DNA from: Parachlorella kessleri
Lineage: Eukaryota > Chlorophyta > Trebouxiophyceae > Chlorellales > Chlorellaceae
Direction: 5' to 3'
Assembly (NCBI GenBank): GCA_001598975.1
Contig: BBXU01000065.1
Location: 1-13,963, forward strand
Length of the DNA: 13,963 nucleotides
Shown one piece after another: positions 1 through 7,905 of this stretch (positions are counted from its first letter, which is position 1; each line of letters starts with the position of its first letter). The notes below the pieces were generated by a model. It did no database searches and was not told where the DNA came from. It saw only the letters and a program-made list of their open reading frames with translations. A program made the translations under genes and the position numbers.

Positions 1-96
<96 letters not shown>
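1..96. repeat. (GCA)32 trinucleotide microsatellite
   Basis: A perfect tract of 32 GCA units fills the left edge of the window and may extend beyond it. In the frame of the coding region that follows (codons starting at 3, 6, 9 and so on) it reads AGC, so it would encode about 31 serines. Every third base also offers a GCAG splice acceptor, so part or all of it could instead be the end of an intron. The sequence alone does not decide. Confidence 0.97.
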
Positions 97-97
<1 letters not shown>

Positions 98-392
98 AGT
101 GGAGCTGGGCATGCCAGAGGTGCACAGAGAGTATGTAGGCACTGTCCAACACGGCCCCAGCGCAGACCTGCAGAAAGGGTTGTCCCGCATGCGGTCTACA
201 GACAAAGAGGCGCTGGAGGGGCAGCTGAGGCAGGACCGTAGCGTGGCTGCCTCTGTGGGTAGGCTGCTGTGGCTGGGGCTGGCTGTGGGCGGTGCGGTGG
301 CTGGCGGCGCCTTCTACACCATGCAGCGGGTGGCTCACTGGCGGTCCCATACCTCGTACCGGCCGGTTGGTGCGGATGGGCATCGTGTGTAG
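3..392 (+). CDS. 3' end of a gene for a protein with one C-terminal membrane helix (5' incomplete)
   Basis: The frame is open from the left edge to the TAG at 390-392. After the possible serine run come about 98 residues: a hydrophilic stretch with an alpha-helical, charged segment (LQKGLSRMRSTDKEALEGQL) and then one clear hydrophobic segment (RLLWLGLAVGGAVAGGAFY), followed by a basic tail of about 25 residues. This is the arrangement of a C-terminally anchored membrane protein with its bulk on the cytosolic side; SNARE-like or tether-type proteins look like this, but no diagnostic motif is visible and I do not name a family. Support for real coding comes from the partial second copy of the same 3' end at about 3900-4014. 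The left exon boundary is unknown because the GCA tract may be exon or intron. No function is assigned. Confidence 0.6.
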
Positions 393-1358
393 AGAACGTT
401 GTTGGGTATTGGCAGCGGCGCTGGCAGAAAGGTGGCAGTAAATCGTTGAGGGCAAGTTGCTTTGAATTCATTCAGTTTCCATGCGGTATTGGCATAAGTG
501 TGGCTGCTGAACTCGTCCTGCTTGATGCTCCGCTTTGTGCACATGCTACTCTTGCAATGAGTTGCAAATGAGATTCCATAGGGGTGCATAGCGGGGGGCC
601 AGCTGCCCGCGGGGCGGGGCTGCCAAACCTGGGGCCCCTGCCATCTTCTGCGGTAGCTCCAGCGCGGAGGAGAGGTGCATTGGCCTGCTGTCCCTGAGGC
701 GTGTTCAACTGCAGTTTGACTTTGGGCTGGGCTCTTGGGACCCTTAGTTGGTTCGGGAAAGGCATGGGTGAGCAGGGGGCTGCACCCCAGCCACTGAACA
801 GCCACTGAACCAGGACTGTGTGGCAGTGTCGATAGTGGTGCTTGCTTCTAGTTGGCCTCAGATAGTATCTTCCAGGAGCCTCCGACCACCGTGGAGTACT
901 TGCTGCAAGACCCAGCTTGTTACTCAGGCAGGACCCAGTACATACCTGCATCCAGCCCTGTTGGTACCGTTCCCCCTACCTCTCGTCAATTCGCACTGCC
1001 TGCCCCCAACTATCAAGATATCCTCTCTGATCGCATTACCAGCCACCCTAAATGTCTACATACTGCAATACCGTTACTAACAATTGCATCAACCCGTTGT
1101 CAGTACACGTGTGCCTCTGGATACGTCCCTCTGTTCGCATCGCCTGCCACCATTGACATTAGTACTGGCGCGTGCAGCCACAATCGACACAAGGCTTGGT
1201 CGCTCCAAAACTTGAGCCCAGGTCGGACGTATGGCCATCCAAGGACCAAGGACCATGCTTGCCTCATAAAGCCCTTTGGCGTCTATCGATAGATATCTTC
1301 CTACCTTGCGCCCTTCCCACTTAACAACTGGTTTTGTAGAGCTAGGGCTCTAGCCGTG
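393..1358. other. Intergenic region between the anchored-protein gene and membrane-protein copy 1
   Basis: This 966-base stretch should hold the 3' UTR of the upstream gene and the promoter and 5' leader of copy 1. Blocks at about 393-560 and 590-860 are recognisably similar to about 4014-4180 and 4190-4490 in front of copy 2, so the region belongs to the duplicated unit. About 260 bases between 870 and 1300 have no counterpart in front of copy 2 and are richer in A/T. A 146-codon open frame (852-1292) lies there but is not conserved, and I do not call it. No TATA-like element or terminator can be named with confidence. Confidence 0.6.
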
Positions 1359-3393
1359 ATGGCCTTATGGCCGCCCAGGCTCATTTTCAGCAATCACACC
1401 CTAGAGCGGCGATACCAGGCAGGCCAGAAGGCAAAACTGGTGCGGACTGACGCCGGGCTCTACCTCACAAACGCCTGCCTCTGGCTCCTGGGCTCACTGT
1501 GGTTAACTCTGGGCCGTGGGTGAGTCAGCTGCTGCCAGGCTCAGCTTCCACTGCTGGAGGAGGCGCTCCGGCAGTGCAGGAATGCTGTGTTATCTTATCC
1601 ATGCAGGGCATCGTCCGCCGCCCTGCACTACGGCGTGCTGGTTGCCGCGGCGTGGTTTTTGCCCTGGCCACTCTGTCAGCGTTGGCCACAACACTATGCG
1701 AAATACCGCAACTGGTGGGTAAGAGGTAAGTACCAGGAGAGGTGTCGGTTTGCTGTGCGCTCAAGTTGAGGGTTATTTGGAGGAGCAGTATCTGCTTGTC
1801 ACCATTCAACACGTGTATGTGCCCTTACCCCGCTGCAGCTATGCGGCTGGGCTCAACCTTCCAACCATCTTTGACATTCGGGTTAGTTTCCAGTCGCCAG
1901 TCCGTACAAAATGGCATGCACGGATACTGGCTATGCTACTTATATTGGCTTGCCTTTGTTGCTGCCAGTATAGGTTTGCCATCACGTGCTTGCATGTTAC
2001 ACAATTTGCTGGAACAGCGCTAGGCTAGACTGCGCCACAGAACTTTGCCGTGGTATTACTGTTATCTCAACACTCTGCATTGATTGTGCAGGCTGCAATG
2101 TCTCCCGCCCCGGCAGCAGCTGCCCCCAAAAATGGCCGGTCTTGTTAGTACGGTGGTGCTGGCCGCTGTAGTACCCCAGATGTGGGCTACTGCGCTTGGG
2201 CTCCGCTTAGACATTGGCAGCCATTTGGCTCTGCATGCCCTGCAATCGGCACAGCTGGCTACCCTAGGCGCATGCCGGTTCTGCCAAACCAACTACATCA
2301 ATGTGAGCTTGTGCAAAGACTGCCTGGCTTGCCAACCTCACGTTACAATTAATTTCACTAGCACTCGTATTTTTCACAGCTTTACTTGCTTATAGAAAAG
2401 CAAGTGAGAGGAGGGGGGGAGGAGCGGTTGTGACTCCCTAGCCTCTCTAACATTCACACTGTCCACACGCATGGTCATGGATATTAACAAGTTGCGCTTT
2501 GTACGCTGTTTGGTTATGAGCGACTCGAACCTGACCATCCCCTTGCCCCCCTCCATGCAGAACCCAGAGACACTCCAGCGCTTCTGGGCCATCTTTCACG
2601 AACTCAGCTTGTGGGTGTTCATGCTGCTTCCCTGGCAGCCGCTGGGCCCACCACCCACATCGAGAGCCGATGAGCCGGCAGTGCACCACTGCGTGGCCGT
2701 AACCGTCACTGTAAACCTGCTGCTTGGGTTCTACCTACCTAGCGTCACAGGTGCGCCCAGCTGGGAAGGACTGCAGTGGAGTGGTGTGGGCTGTCTTGCC
2801 TGGAGTGCACTGGGGTCCACTGAGCAATCTTTCGCTTGCGCAAAAGAATGGCAATGCTCCGCCCACGCCAGGAGGAGGCAAGGGCTGGCGCACATCTGCC
2901 TGTGCTTCAGACCACCGCAAGGCGCGAGCTCCGGCCGCTGTGCCTATGGCCCCCGCAGTGTATGTGAGCGAGCGGCGGAGCCGGGCTGAGTTCCTGTGGC
3001 GGGAGGTGACTGCCCGGGGCCTAGGTCTAGCGCAGGCGGGGGAGCAGCTAGGGCTACCAGCACAGGAACTCGCCAAGGTAGGGCTGGAAGGGCTTGCAAG
3101 GCGTGCATGGGACGAGCATGTGCACATGCCAGTCTGGCGGTCCATATTGCCACAAGACGCTGAAATGTTAGCTCTTCGCAGCACCATCATACACCTGTTT
3201 TGGGCCAAGTCAAGACAGGCATACCTGGGTGCTTCTCCACTGGGTGCTGAGTTCCCTGCAGGTGTGCCTGTTTGACCCAATGACTGAGTGGCTGCGCTGG
3301 GCCATGCTGCTGCCCCCGCTAGCAGCGGCAATGTGGCTGCTTGCAAGCACTCTGGCCGTGCCGTGGGTCAGCGACCCTGCCAGGCAGCCTTGA
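1359..3393 (+). CDS. Polytopic membrane protein, tandem copy 1 (7 exons, 324 aa)
   Basis: Exons: 1359-1519, 1607-1725, 1839-1881, 2092-2302, 2561-2750, 2959-3077, 3262-3393 (975 coding bases). All introns are GT-AG with phases 2,1,2,0,1,0. The ATG is the first in-frame one after an upstream stop and is conserved in copies 2 and 3 (MALWPP / MSLGPP / MGLWPR). The N-terminus carries FSNHTLERRY and is followed by about seven hydrophobic segments near residues 31-50, 57-78, 121-145, 150-170, 187-206, 217-238 and 291-314. Between the last two lies a charged soluble segment encoded by exon 6 (about 242-281). Other landmarks are YAKYRNWW (84-91) and FDPMTEWLRWAMLLPP near the C-terminus. I do not recognise the family; it seems to be an alga-type integral membrane protein, possibly sensory or transport. 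Copy 2 is about 83% identical over exons 4 and 5 by eye count. Start codon choice is the least certain part. Confidence 0.85.
2827..2884 (+). other. Near-identical block inside intron 5 of copy 1
   Basis: This block of intron 5 (intron 2751-2958) matches about 6169-6226 in intron 5 of copy 2, with one difference over the central 50 bases, while most other intron sequence of the two copies has diverged much more. Read in the frame of the downstream exon 6 it encodes SLAQKNGNAPPTPGGGKG in both copies, and the differences at its 3' end are synonymous in that frame. It could be an alternative coding segment, an intronic regulatory element or a trace of recent gene conversion. Confidence 0.5.
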
Positions 3394-3899
3394 AGCCAAG
3401 ACGTTTGTGCCACTGTCTGTCCAGTGGCCAGGGCCTCCAGCGAGTCTTTGCCTTACATGGGCCGTCGGGTGCAGACTTGGGCTGCACCGGGCAGTCTCAT
3501 TTCTGACTTGGCCGGAGGGTCATGTAGCTGGGCCAGCGGCCGCGGCCAGGCCACGCCAACACCACACTGTGCAAGCCAAGCCATGTGAGCCAGCGCTTGT
3601 CGTACGGCAGCAACCTTGTTGCAGCGTTTGCGGTGGGGAAGGAGGGAGGGCGTGCGTGTGCGGGTGTGTGGGGGGGTGGGAGTTGAGTCAGGAGGCAGGG
3701 TATCTGGTGCAGTGCGGCTTGGGCTGCTTTGCGAGGCTGCACTGCAAAACACTGGGCTGTTGCAGCAGGGTGCAGAGGGGCTGCTGTAGGCATGATCCGC
3801 TTGCATTCCGTTTGGTGCCTGCTACCTTGGAAATTGCAGAAGTAGGCTGAGCCTAAACCACAGCCTGTGATGCGCACTCATCCCTGGTTCTGCAGGCGC
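3394..3899. other. Intergenic region after copy 1
   Basis: The first 70 or so bases resemble the sequence just after the stop of copy 2 (shared words include GTCTGTCCAGT and TCCAGCGAGTCT), which shows that the duplicated unit extends past the stop codon. Beyond that I see no similarity to other parts of the window and no convincing exon. A strongly G-rich tract at 3632-3680 is listed separately. No TGTAA polyadenylation signal is seen here. Confidence 0.6.
3632..3680 (+). repeat. G-rich tract with G-quadruplex potential
   Basis: The plus strand contains runs of three to seven G separated by short GT- and A-containing spacers (GGTGGGG, GGAGGGAGGG, CGGGTGTGTGGGGGGG, TGGG). Four or more G3 runs lie within about 50 bases, which fits the general pattern of intramolecular G-quadruplexes. 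It lies in the 3' flank of copy 1 and is absent after copy 2. Confidence 0.6.
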
Positions 3900-4014
3900 A
3901 GGTTCCGAAGGCCCAAGACATGCCTTCTAAACCATGCAGCATCTGGCTCACTGGCGGCCGCAGTCCTCATATCAGCCTGATGTTGTGGATGGTCATCGTG
4001 TTAGGGAGCATTGC
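3900..4014 (+). pseudogene. Broken duplicate of the 3' end of the anchored-protein gene
   Basis: The segment around 3921-4003 aligns with about 311-392, the end of the first gene. TMQ..AHWR, then a SY.P motif and finally DGHRV are kept in the same order (TMQRVAHWR...SYRP...DGHRV against TMQHLAHWR...SYQP...DGHRV). Two lesions are visible in the shared frame. A tyrosine codon of the first gene (in FYTMQ) is TAA here at 3928-3930, and the terminal TAG is lost because GTGTAG became GTTAGG, so the frame runs on. Nothing matching the membrane helix is visible upstream. The fragment was therefore most likely carried along when the unit holding membrane-protein copy 1 was duplicated, and is no longer expressed as protein. 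Ends are approximate. Confidence 0.65.
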
Positions 4015-4728
4015 TGTGTAGCGGCAGCAGGCAGTAGGTTTGGCATGGTGTTGAGGGCAAGTTGCGTTTGGGTTCATTCCGTGCTTATTCAGGCATACGT
4101 GTGGCTGTTGAACGCCTAGTTACGGGACTTGATTTCCCTGCTTGATGCTCCGCTTGTGCCCAGGCTACCATTGCTGCTGTAAGTAAGGCCCACAAGTGGG
4201 GCGCGGCTGGGGCTGCTGAAAGCCAGGGACCTCGCTAGGGCATGGGCGGGGCAAGGTTGCTCAACTCTTGGGCCCCTGCTACATTTGGTGGCAGCTCCGG
4301 CAGGAAGGGGGGGCTTGATGGTTGCTGCTAGTTGATACAAGATGCGCAGTCCTAAGTTCGACTGAGCGCTTGGGGTTTTGATCTGATATGGGAGAAGGCA
4401 CGGGTGACTCACGTTCGGAACTCTGGGCTGCCACTGAACCTTGTATGGCAGCGGTGTTAGTGGTGCTCGCTGATGGAGGCGCCTCAGATGGCATCCTAAC
4501 ACCCTTTAGAGGGACCGCCACGGACGCTCCATACGACAGGATTTTCGACCCAGTTGTGCAACAGTACGCGCGCGCCTGGATGAGGCTGGTCGCGCCCATC
4601 AAGTTTGAGTCGGTATGGTATGGTATCCCATGGATCATATTAGCTGTAAAGTTTTAGCGTCTATTTGGCTACTTCAGGGGCGCGCTCCCACCACTGACTG
4701 ATGGTCTAGAGCTAGGGTTGTAGCCGTG
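4015..4728. other. Intergenic region in front of copy 2
   Basis: These 714 bases correspond to 393-1358 in front of copy 1 but are about 250 bases shorter. Similarity to that region is patchy (for example TGAGGGCAAGTTGC, CTGCTTGATGCTCCGCTT, and GAGCTAGGG followed by TAGCCGTGATG just at the start codon). An open frame at 4388-4657 is not matched by an equivalent frame in front of copy 1, so I do not call it. The promoter of copy 2 should be here, but no specific element can be identified. Confidence 0.6.
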
Positions 4729-6719
4729 ATGAGCTTAGGGCCGCCCTGCCTCTCTTTTAGCAACCATGCCCTAGAAAGGCGATATCAGACAGGCCAGAAG
4801 GCAAAGTTGGCGCGGACTGACGCCGGGCTCTACCTCACAAATGCCTGCCTGTGGCTAGTGGGTTCTTTGTGGATCACTCTGGGCCGTGGGTGAGTCAGCT
4901 GTGACAGGCTCAACTCCTACCCACTTACACACCTAGCAGGACCTTAAGGCTTGGCGGCAGTGCAGTCAAGCTCTGTGAGGTCCGTGCAGGGTAGCATCTG
5001 CACACTTGCACTATGGGGTGCTGGTAGCTGCAGCGTGGTTGTTGCCCTGGCCGGTGTGCCAGCACTGGCCGCAGCACTACGCAAAGTACCGCAACTGGTG
5101 GGTAAGAGGTGAGCATTCGGGAGCGGTGTCGTTGTGCTACCCACCAAGTCCAGATTTGGTGAAGAGCCTATGTGTTGCTGAACACACAACATGCGAGTGT
5201 GCTCTTACCCTGCTGCAGCTATTCGGCTGGGGTCGACCTTCCAGCCGCACCTGACATTCGGGTCAGTATCCAAACACCCTGTTATATGTTGTGGCCGGTC
5301 TGGAGACTGGCTTGCCGTTGCTAGCTGCTTTACAAGCTGCCACATGTCGTTGCTAGCAAGACTGGCAAGTGGTGGCACATGCTAAACTGGGCCTTGATAG
5401 GCTTGCCGTGGCACTGCTGTTAGTCTCATGACTGTGCGATTGGTCGTGCAGGCTGCAATATCTGCCACCCCGGCAGCACCTTCCCCCAACAACGGTCGGC
5501 CTTATCAGCACCGTGGCGCTGGCCGCCCTCGTCCCTCATATGTGGGCTACTGCCCTTGGGCTCCGCTTAGACATCAGCAGCCACCTGGCACTGCACGCCC
5601 TGCAGTCGGCACAGCTGGCTACCCAAGGCGCATGCCGGTTCTGCCACACCAACTACATCAATGTGAGCTTACGCAAAGATGGCCTGGCTTGCCCACCTTT
5701 TATGTGACAGTTGTGTTCAATCCATAAATAATTATGAGTTGTGAATCTATCTGTTCTCCGTGTTACTTGGACAGCGGGATGCAAGCGAGAGGCAGCAGGG
5801 AGGTAGCGGTCGTGACTCCCTAGCCTGTTGATGGATTCACCCTGTCTACAATCAAGGTGTTGGCTTCCTTATAAGTTGTGGGTGGTGGTGGCTCAAATCT
5901 TAATCACCTCCTTGCCCCCTCCATGCAGAACCCAGAGACACTCCAGCGCTTTTGGGCCATCTTTCATCAGCTCAGCAACTGGGTGATTCTGCTGCTTCCC
6001 TGGCAGCAGCTGGGCTCACCACCCACATCAAAAACTGATGAGCCGGCAGTGCACCACTGCGTTGCCGTGACCGTCATTGTGAACATGCTGCTTGGGTTCC
6101 TCCTACCTAGTGTCACAGGTGCGTTCAGCTGGGCTCTGTTGCCTAGGGTGCACTACGGTCCACCGAACAACATATCGCTTGCGCAAAAGAATGGCAATGC
6201 CCCGCCCACGCCAGGAGGAGGCAAAGGGCAGGTGCCCGCAGGCCTGTACTTTTCACAAACGCACGGCATGAGCTCCGCTGCGCCTGTGGTCCCCGCAGTG
6301 TATGTGAGCGAGCGACGGAGCCGGGCTGAGTTCCTGTCGCGGGAGGTCACCGCCCGGGGCCTAGGCCTAGCGCAGGCGGGGGAGCAGCTGGGGCTACCGG
6401 CACAGGAGCTGGTGAAGGTAGGGCTGGGTGCCAGGAGTGCATAGGATGAGCATGTACACATGCAGGCGTGCTGTCTGTACCGCCGGAGGACGCTGTATTG
6501 TGTGTCCTTGGCAGCACCATCCTACACCCGTTTCAAGCCAAGACAAGGCGAGGGAACCTGGGTGCTGCTCCACCTGCTTCCCTGCAGGTGTGCCTGTTTG
6601 ACCCACTGACCGAGTGGCTTCGCTGGGTCATGCTGCTGCCCCCGCTAGCAGCGGCAACCTGGCTGATTACAAGCACGTTAGCCGTGCGGTGGGTCAGCGA
6701 TCCTGCCAGGCAGTCGTGA
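4729..6719 (+). CDS. Polytopic membrane protein, tandem copy 2 (7 exons, 324 aa)
   Basis: Exons: 4729-4889, 4990-5108, 5219-5261, 5452-5662, 5929-6118, 6299-6417, 6588-6719. Every exon has exactly the length of its copy 1 counterpart (161, 119, 43, 211, 190, 119, 132) and every phase is the same, with no internal stop, so this copy looks functional. The N-terminal motif is FSNHALERRY, the YAKYRNWW motif of exon 2 is unchanged, and exon 7 holds FDPLTEWLRW. Differences from copy 1 are mostly conservative hydrophobic exchanges. The ATG is the first in its frame after an upstream TGA at 4699-4701, which makes this start firm unless there is an upstream exon. Intron 5 (6119-6298) is 180 bases, free of stops and in frame, so its retention would insert 60 residues instead of breaking the protein. 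Function unknown; family as for copy 1. Confidence 0.85.
6169..6226 (+). other. Near-identical block inside intron 5 of copy 2
   Basis: Partner of the block at about 2827-2884 in copy 1. Here the whole intron reads through in frame from exon 5 to exon 6, and the block encodes SLAQKNGNAPPTPGGGKG as in copy 1. Copy 3 has nothing similar in its intron 5. The upstream part of the intron also aligns between copies 1 and 2, but copy 1 carries an extra 26 bases or so that put it out of frame with exon 5. Confidence 0.5.
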
Positions 6720-7755
6720 AGGCTACCCATTTGCGCCAGACTCTGAGAGGCACCATGGTCTGTCCAGTTGCCAAGGCTCCAGCGAGTCTGCACTCCTGCA
6801 TGAGCGGATTCGAGGTCCTGCTGAAGAGTATGGAGGTGCACCAGGTGGGCCTGCCAACTCCTCACCCACTGCTGCTCCAGGAACAGTGTGAGGCAAGTGC
6901 TTGGCTATGGGTGGTCTTTGAGGAATATTGTCAGCGTAGAGTAGTTAGTCAAAAGGTTATCTGTGCCGTGCATCTTCCTTCTCATAACGGAACTTGGTGT
7001 ATGTCTTTCTGTGCACGCACAGTACCTGTCCCACTTCATATTGCTTCACAATGCTGTGATAGCTTACATGTGGCTGAGCTATCAAAACTGGCACACTTAT
7101 CTTAAGAACTTGGCTTTTCCATGTTTGGAATTGTGCTCATGTTCACATCAAAACAAATAAATTCAGCACAGCGCAGCCTTGCACTGTTGTCTTTTCAGCT
7201 TGCCCCCCTGCATGCATGCTTGCATGTTCTTGTTGGTGTGGCGCCCGCAACTGCAATTTTTTGAGAAACACTACTGATAATAATTGTACTGCTGTGCCCG
7301 TTGTTTTATGGGACCACCTCTCCACCACAGAGCTCATATGGCTCTGGGTGGTTGGCCAAGTCTACTTCCAAGGGATCGAGCAGTGCTCGGTGTTTAACGT
7401 GAAGAAGTAGGAGCAGAAGCCACTATTGCAGTGCTGCGTACCGCCCCACCACCAACTCCTACTGGGTAAAGTGGTTTAATGGTGACAGGTGCATCATCAT
7501 GTGGTTCCTTGCATCCAGCCTTGGCAGAGAGCTACCCTCGAACACAAAGCAGCGAACAGCATAGTGTATGACGCGGTTTACCTACAGCCTGCGTGTTTTC
7601 CGCACGGTGACTCCATGGCCCGATCGCTGGACACATACGAGCTGTGACACTGGTGCCGGCTCAGGCACAGTTTGTAACAGTTATGTTGGGTGATCATGGT
7701 GAAACGGGGAATTGAGAAGGAGGCTATTAGACGGCAATAAAGTGCCGGTATACTA
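6720..7755. other. Region between copies 2 and 3 with possible orphan exons
   Basis: The first 90 or so bases resemble the 3' flank of copy 1. The rest is unique within the window. Two stretches look protein-like on the plus strand. About 7021-7160 follows a CACAG acceptor-like site and encodes a hydrophobic run (HFILLHNAVIAYMWLSYQNW). About 7199-7410 follows TTTTCAG and ends in TAG. A TGTAA motif at 7673-7677 and AATAAA motifs at 7156-7161 and 7736-7741 are present. No complete gene can be built from these pieces. Confidence 0.4.
7199..7410 (+). CDS. Possible terminal exon of an unrecognised protein (low confidence)
   Basis: After a pyrimidine-rich TTTTCAG at 7192-7198 the frame stays open to a TAG at 7408-7410. 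It starts with a Cys-rich part and ends with a protein-like segment containing WDHLSTTELIWLWVVGQVYF and the tail SVFNVKK. A TGTAA signal lies about 260 bases downstream. No upstream exon with a matching phase is certain, although the hydrophobic stretch at about 7021-7160 is a candidate. It shows no similarity to any exon of the three-copy family. It could be a small gene, a gene remnant or chance. Confidence 0.25.
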
Positions 7756-7905
7756 ATGATTGGTAGTGTACCTCTTAGCAGATCTAAGGGCACTGCCTTG
7801 ACAAGCTACACATTATCCTTTATATCACTTGCACGTCGATCATTTAACCAGGATGTGGGATCTCCCTCTCTGAACTCATGGTGGAGCCCCATCAATGTCC
7901 TGAGG

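Noticed and set aside
852..1292. A 146-codon open frame in front of copy 1
   Set aside because: Most of it lies in sequence absent from the equivalent region in front of copy 2, it has no domain features, and no splice site links it in phase with exon 1.
2471..2989. A continuous 172-codon frame through exon 5 and intron 5 of copy 1
   Set aside because: It contains exon 5 in frame but then reads exon 6 out of frame and stops there, whereas splicing at 2750/2959 restores the frame conserved in all three copies.
2735..3346. A 203-codon open frame on the minus strand
   Set aside because: It is antisense to exons 6 and 7 of copy 1 and the introns around them. The plus-strand frame is supported by conservation in three copies; the antisense frame is only a by-product of GC-rich codons.
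6614..7105. A 163-codon open frame overlapping the end of copy 2
   Set aside because: Its first third is exon 7 of copy 2 read in the wrong frame; the rest is 3' flank with no support from copies 1 or 3.
7156..7741. AATAAA motifs at 7156-7161 and 7736-7741 as polyadenylation signals
   Set aside because: Green algae usually use TGTAA, and neither motif sits at a normal distance behind a well-supported stop codon.
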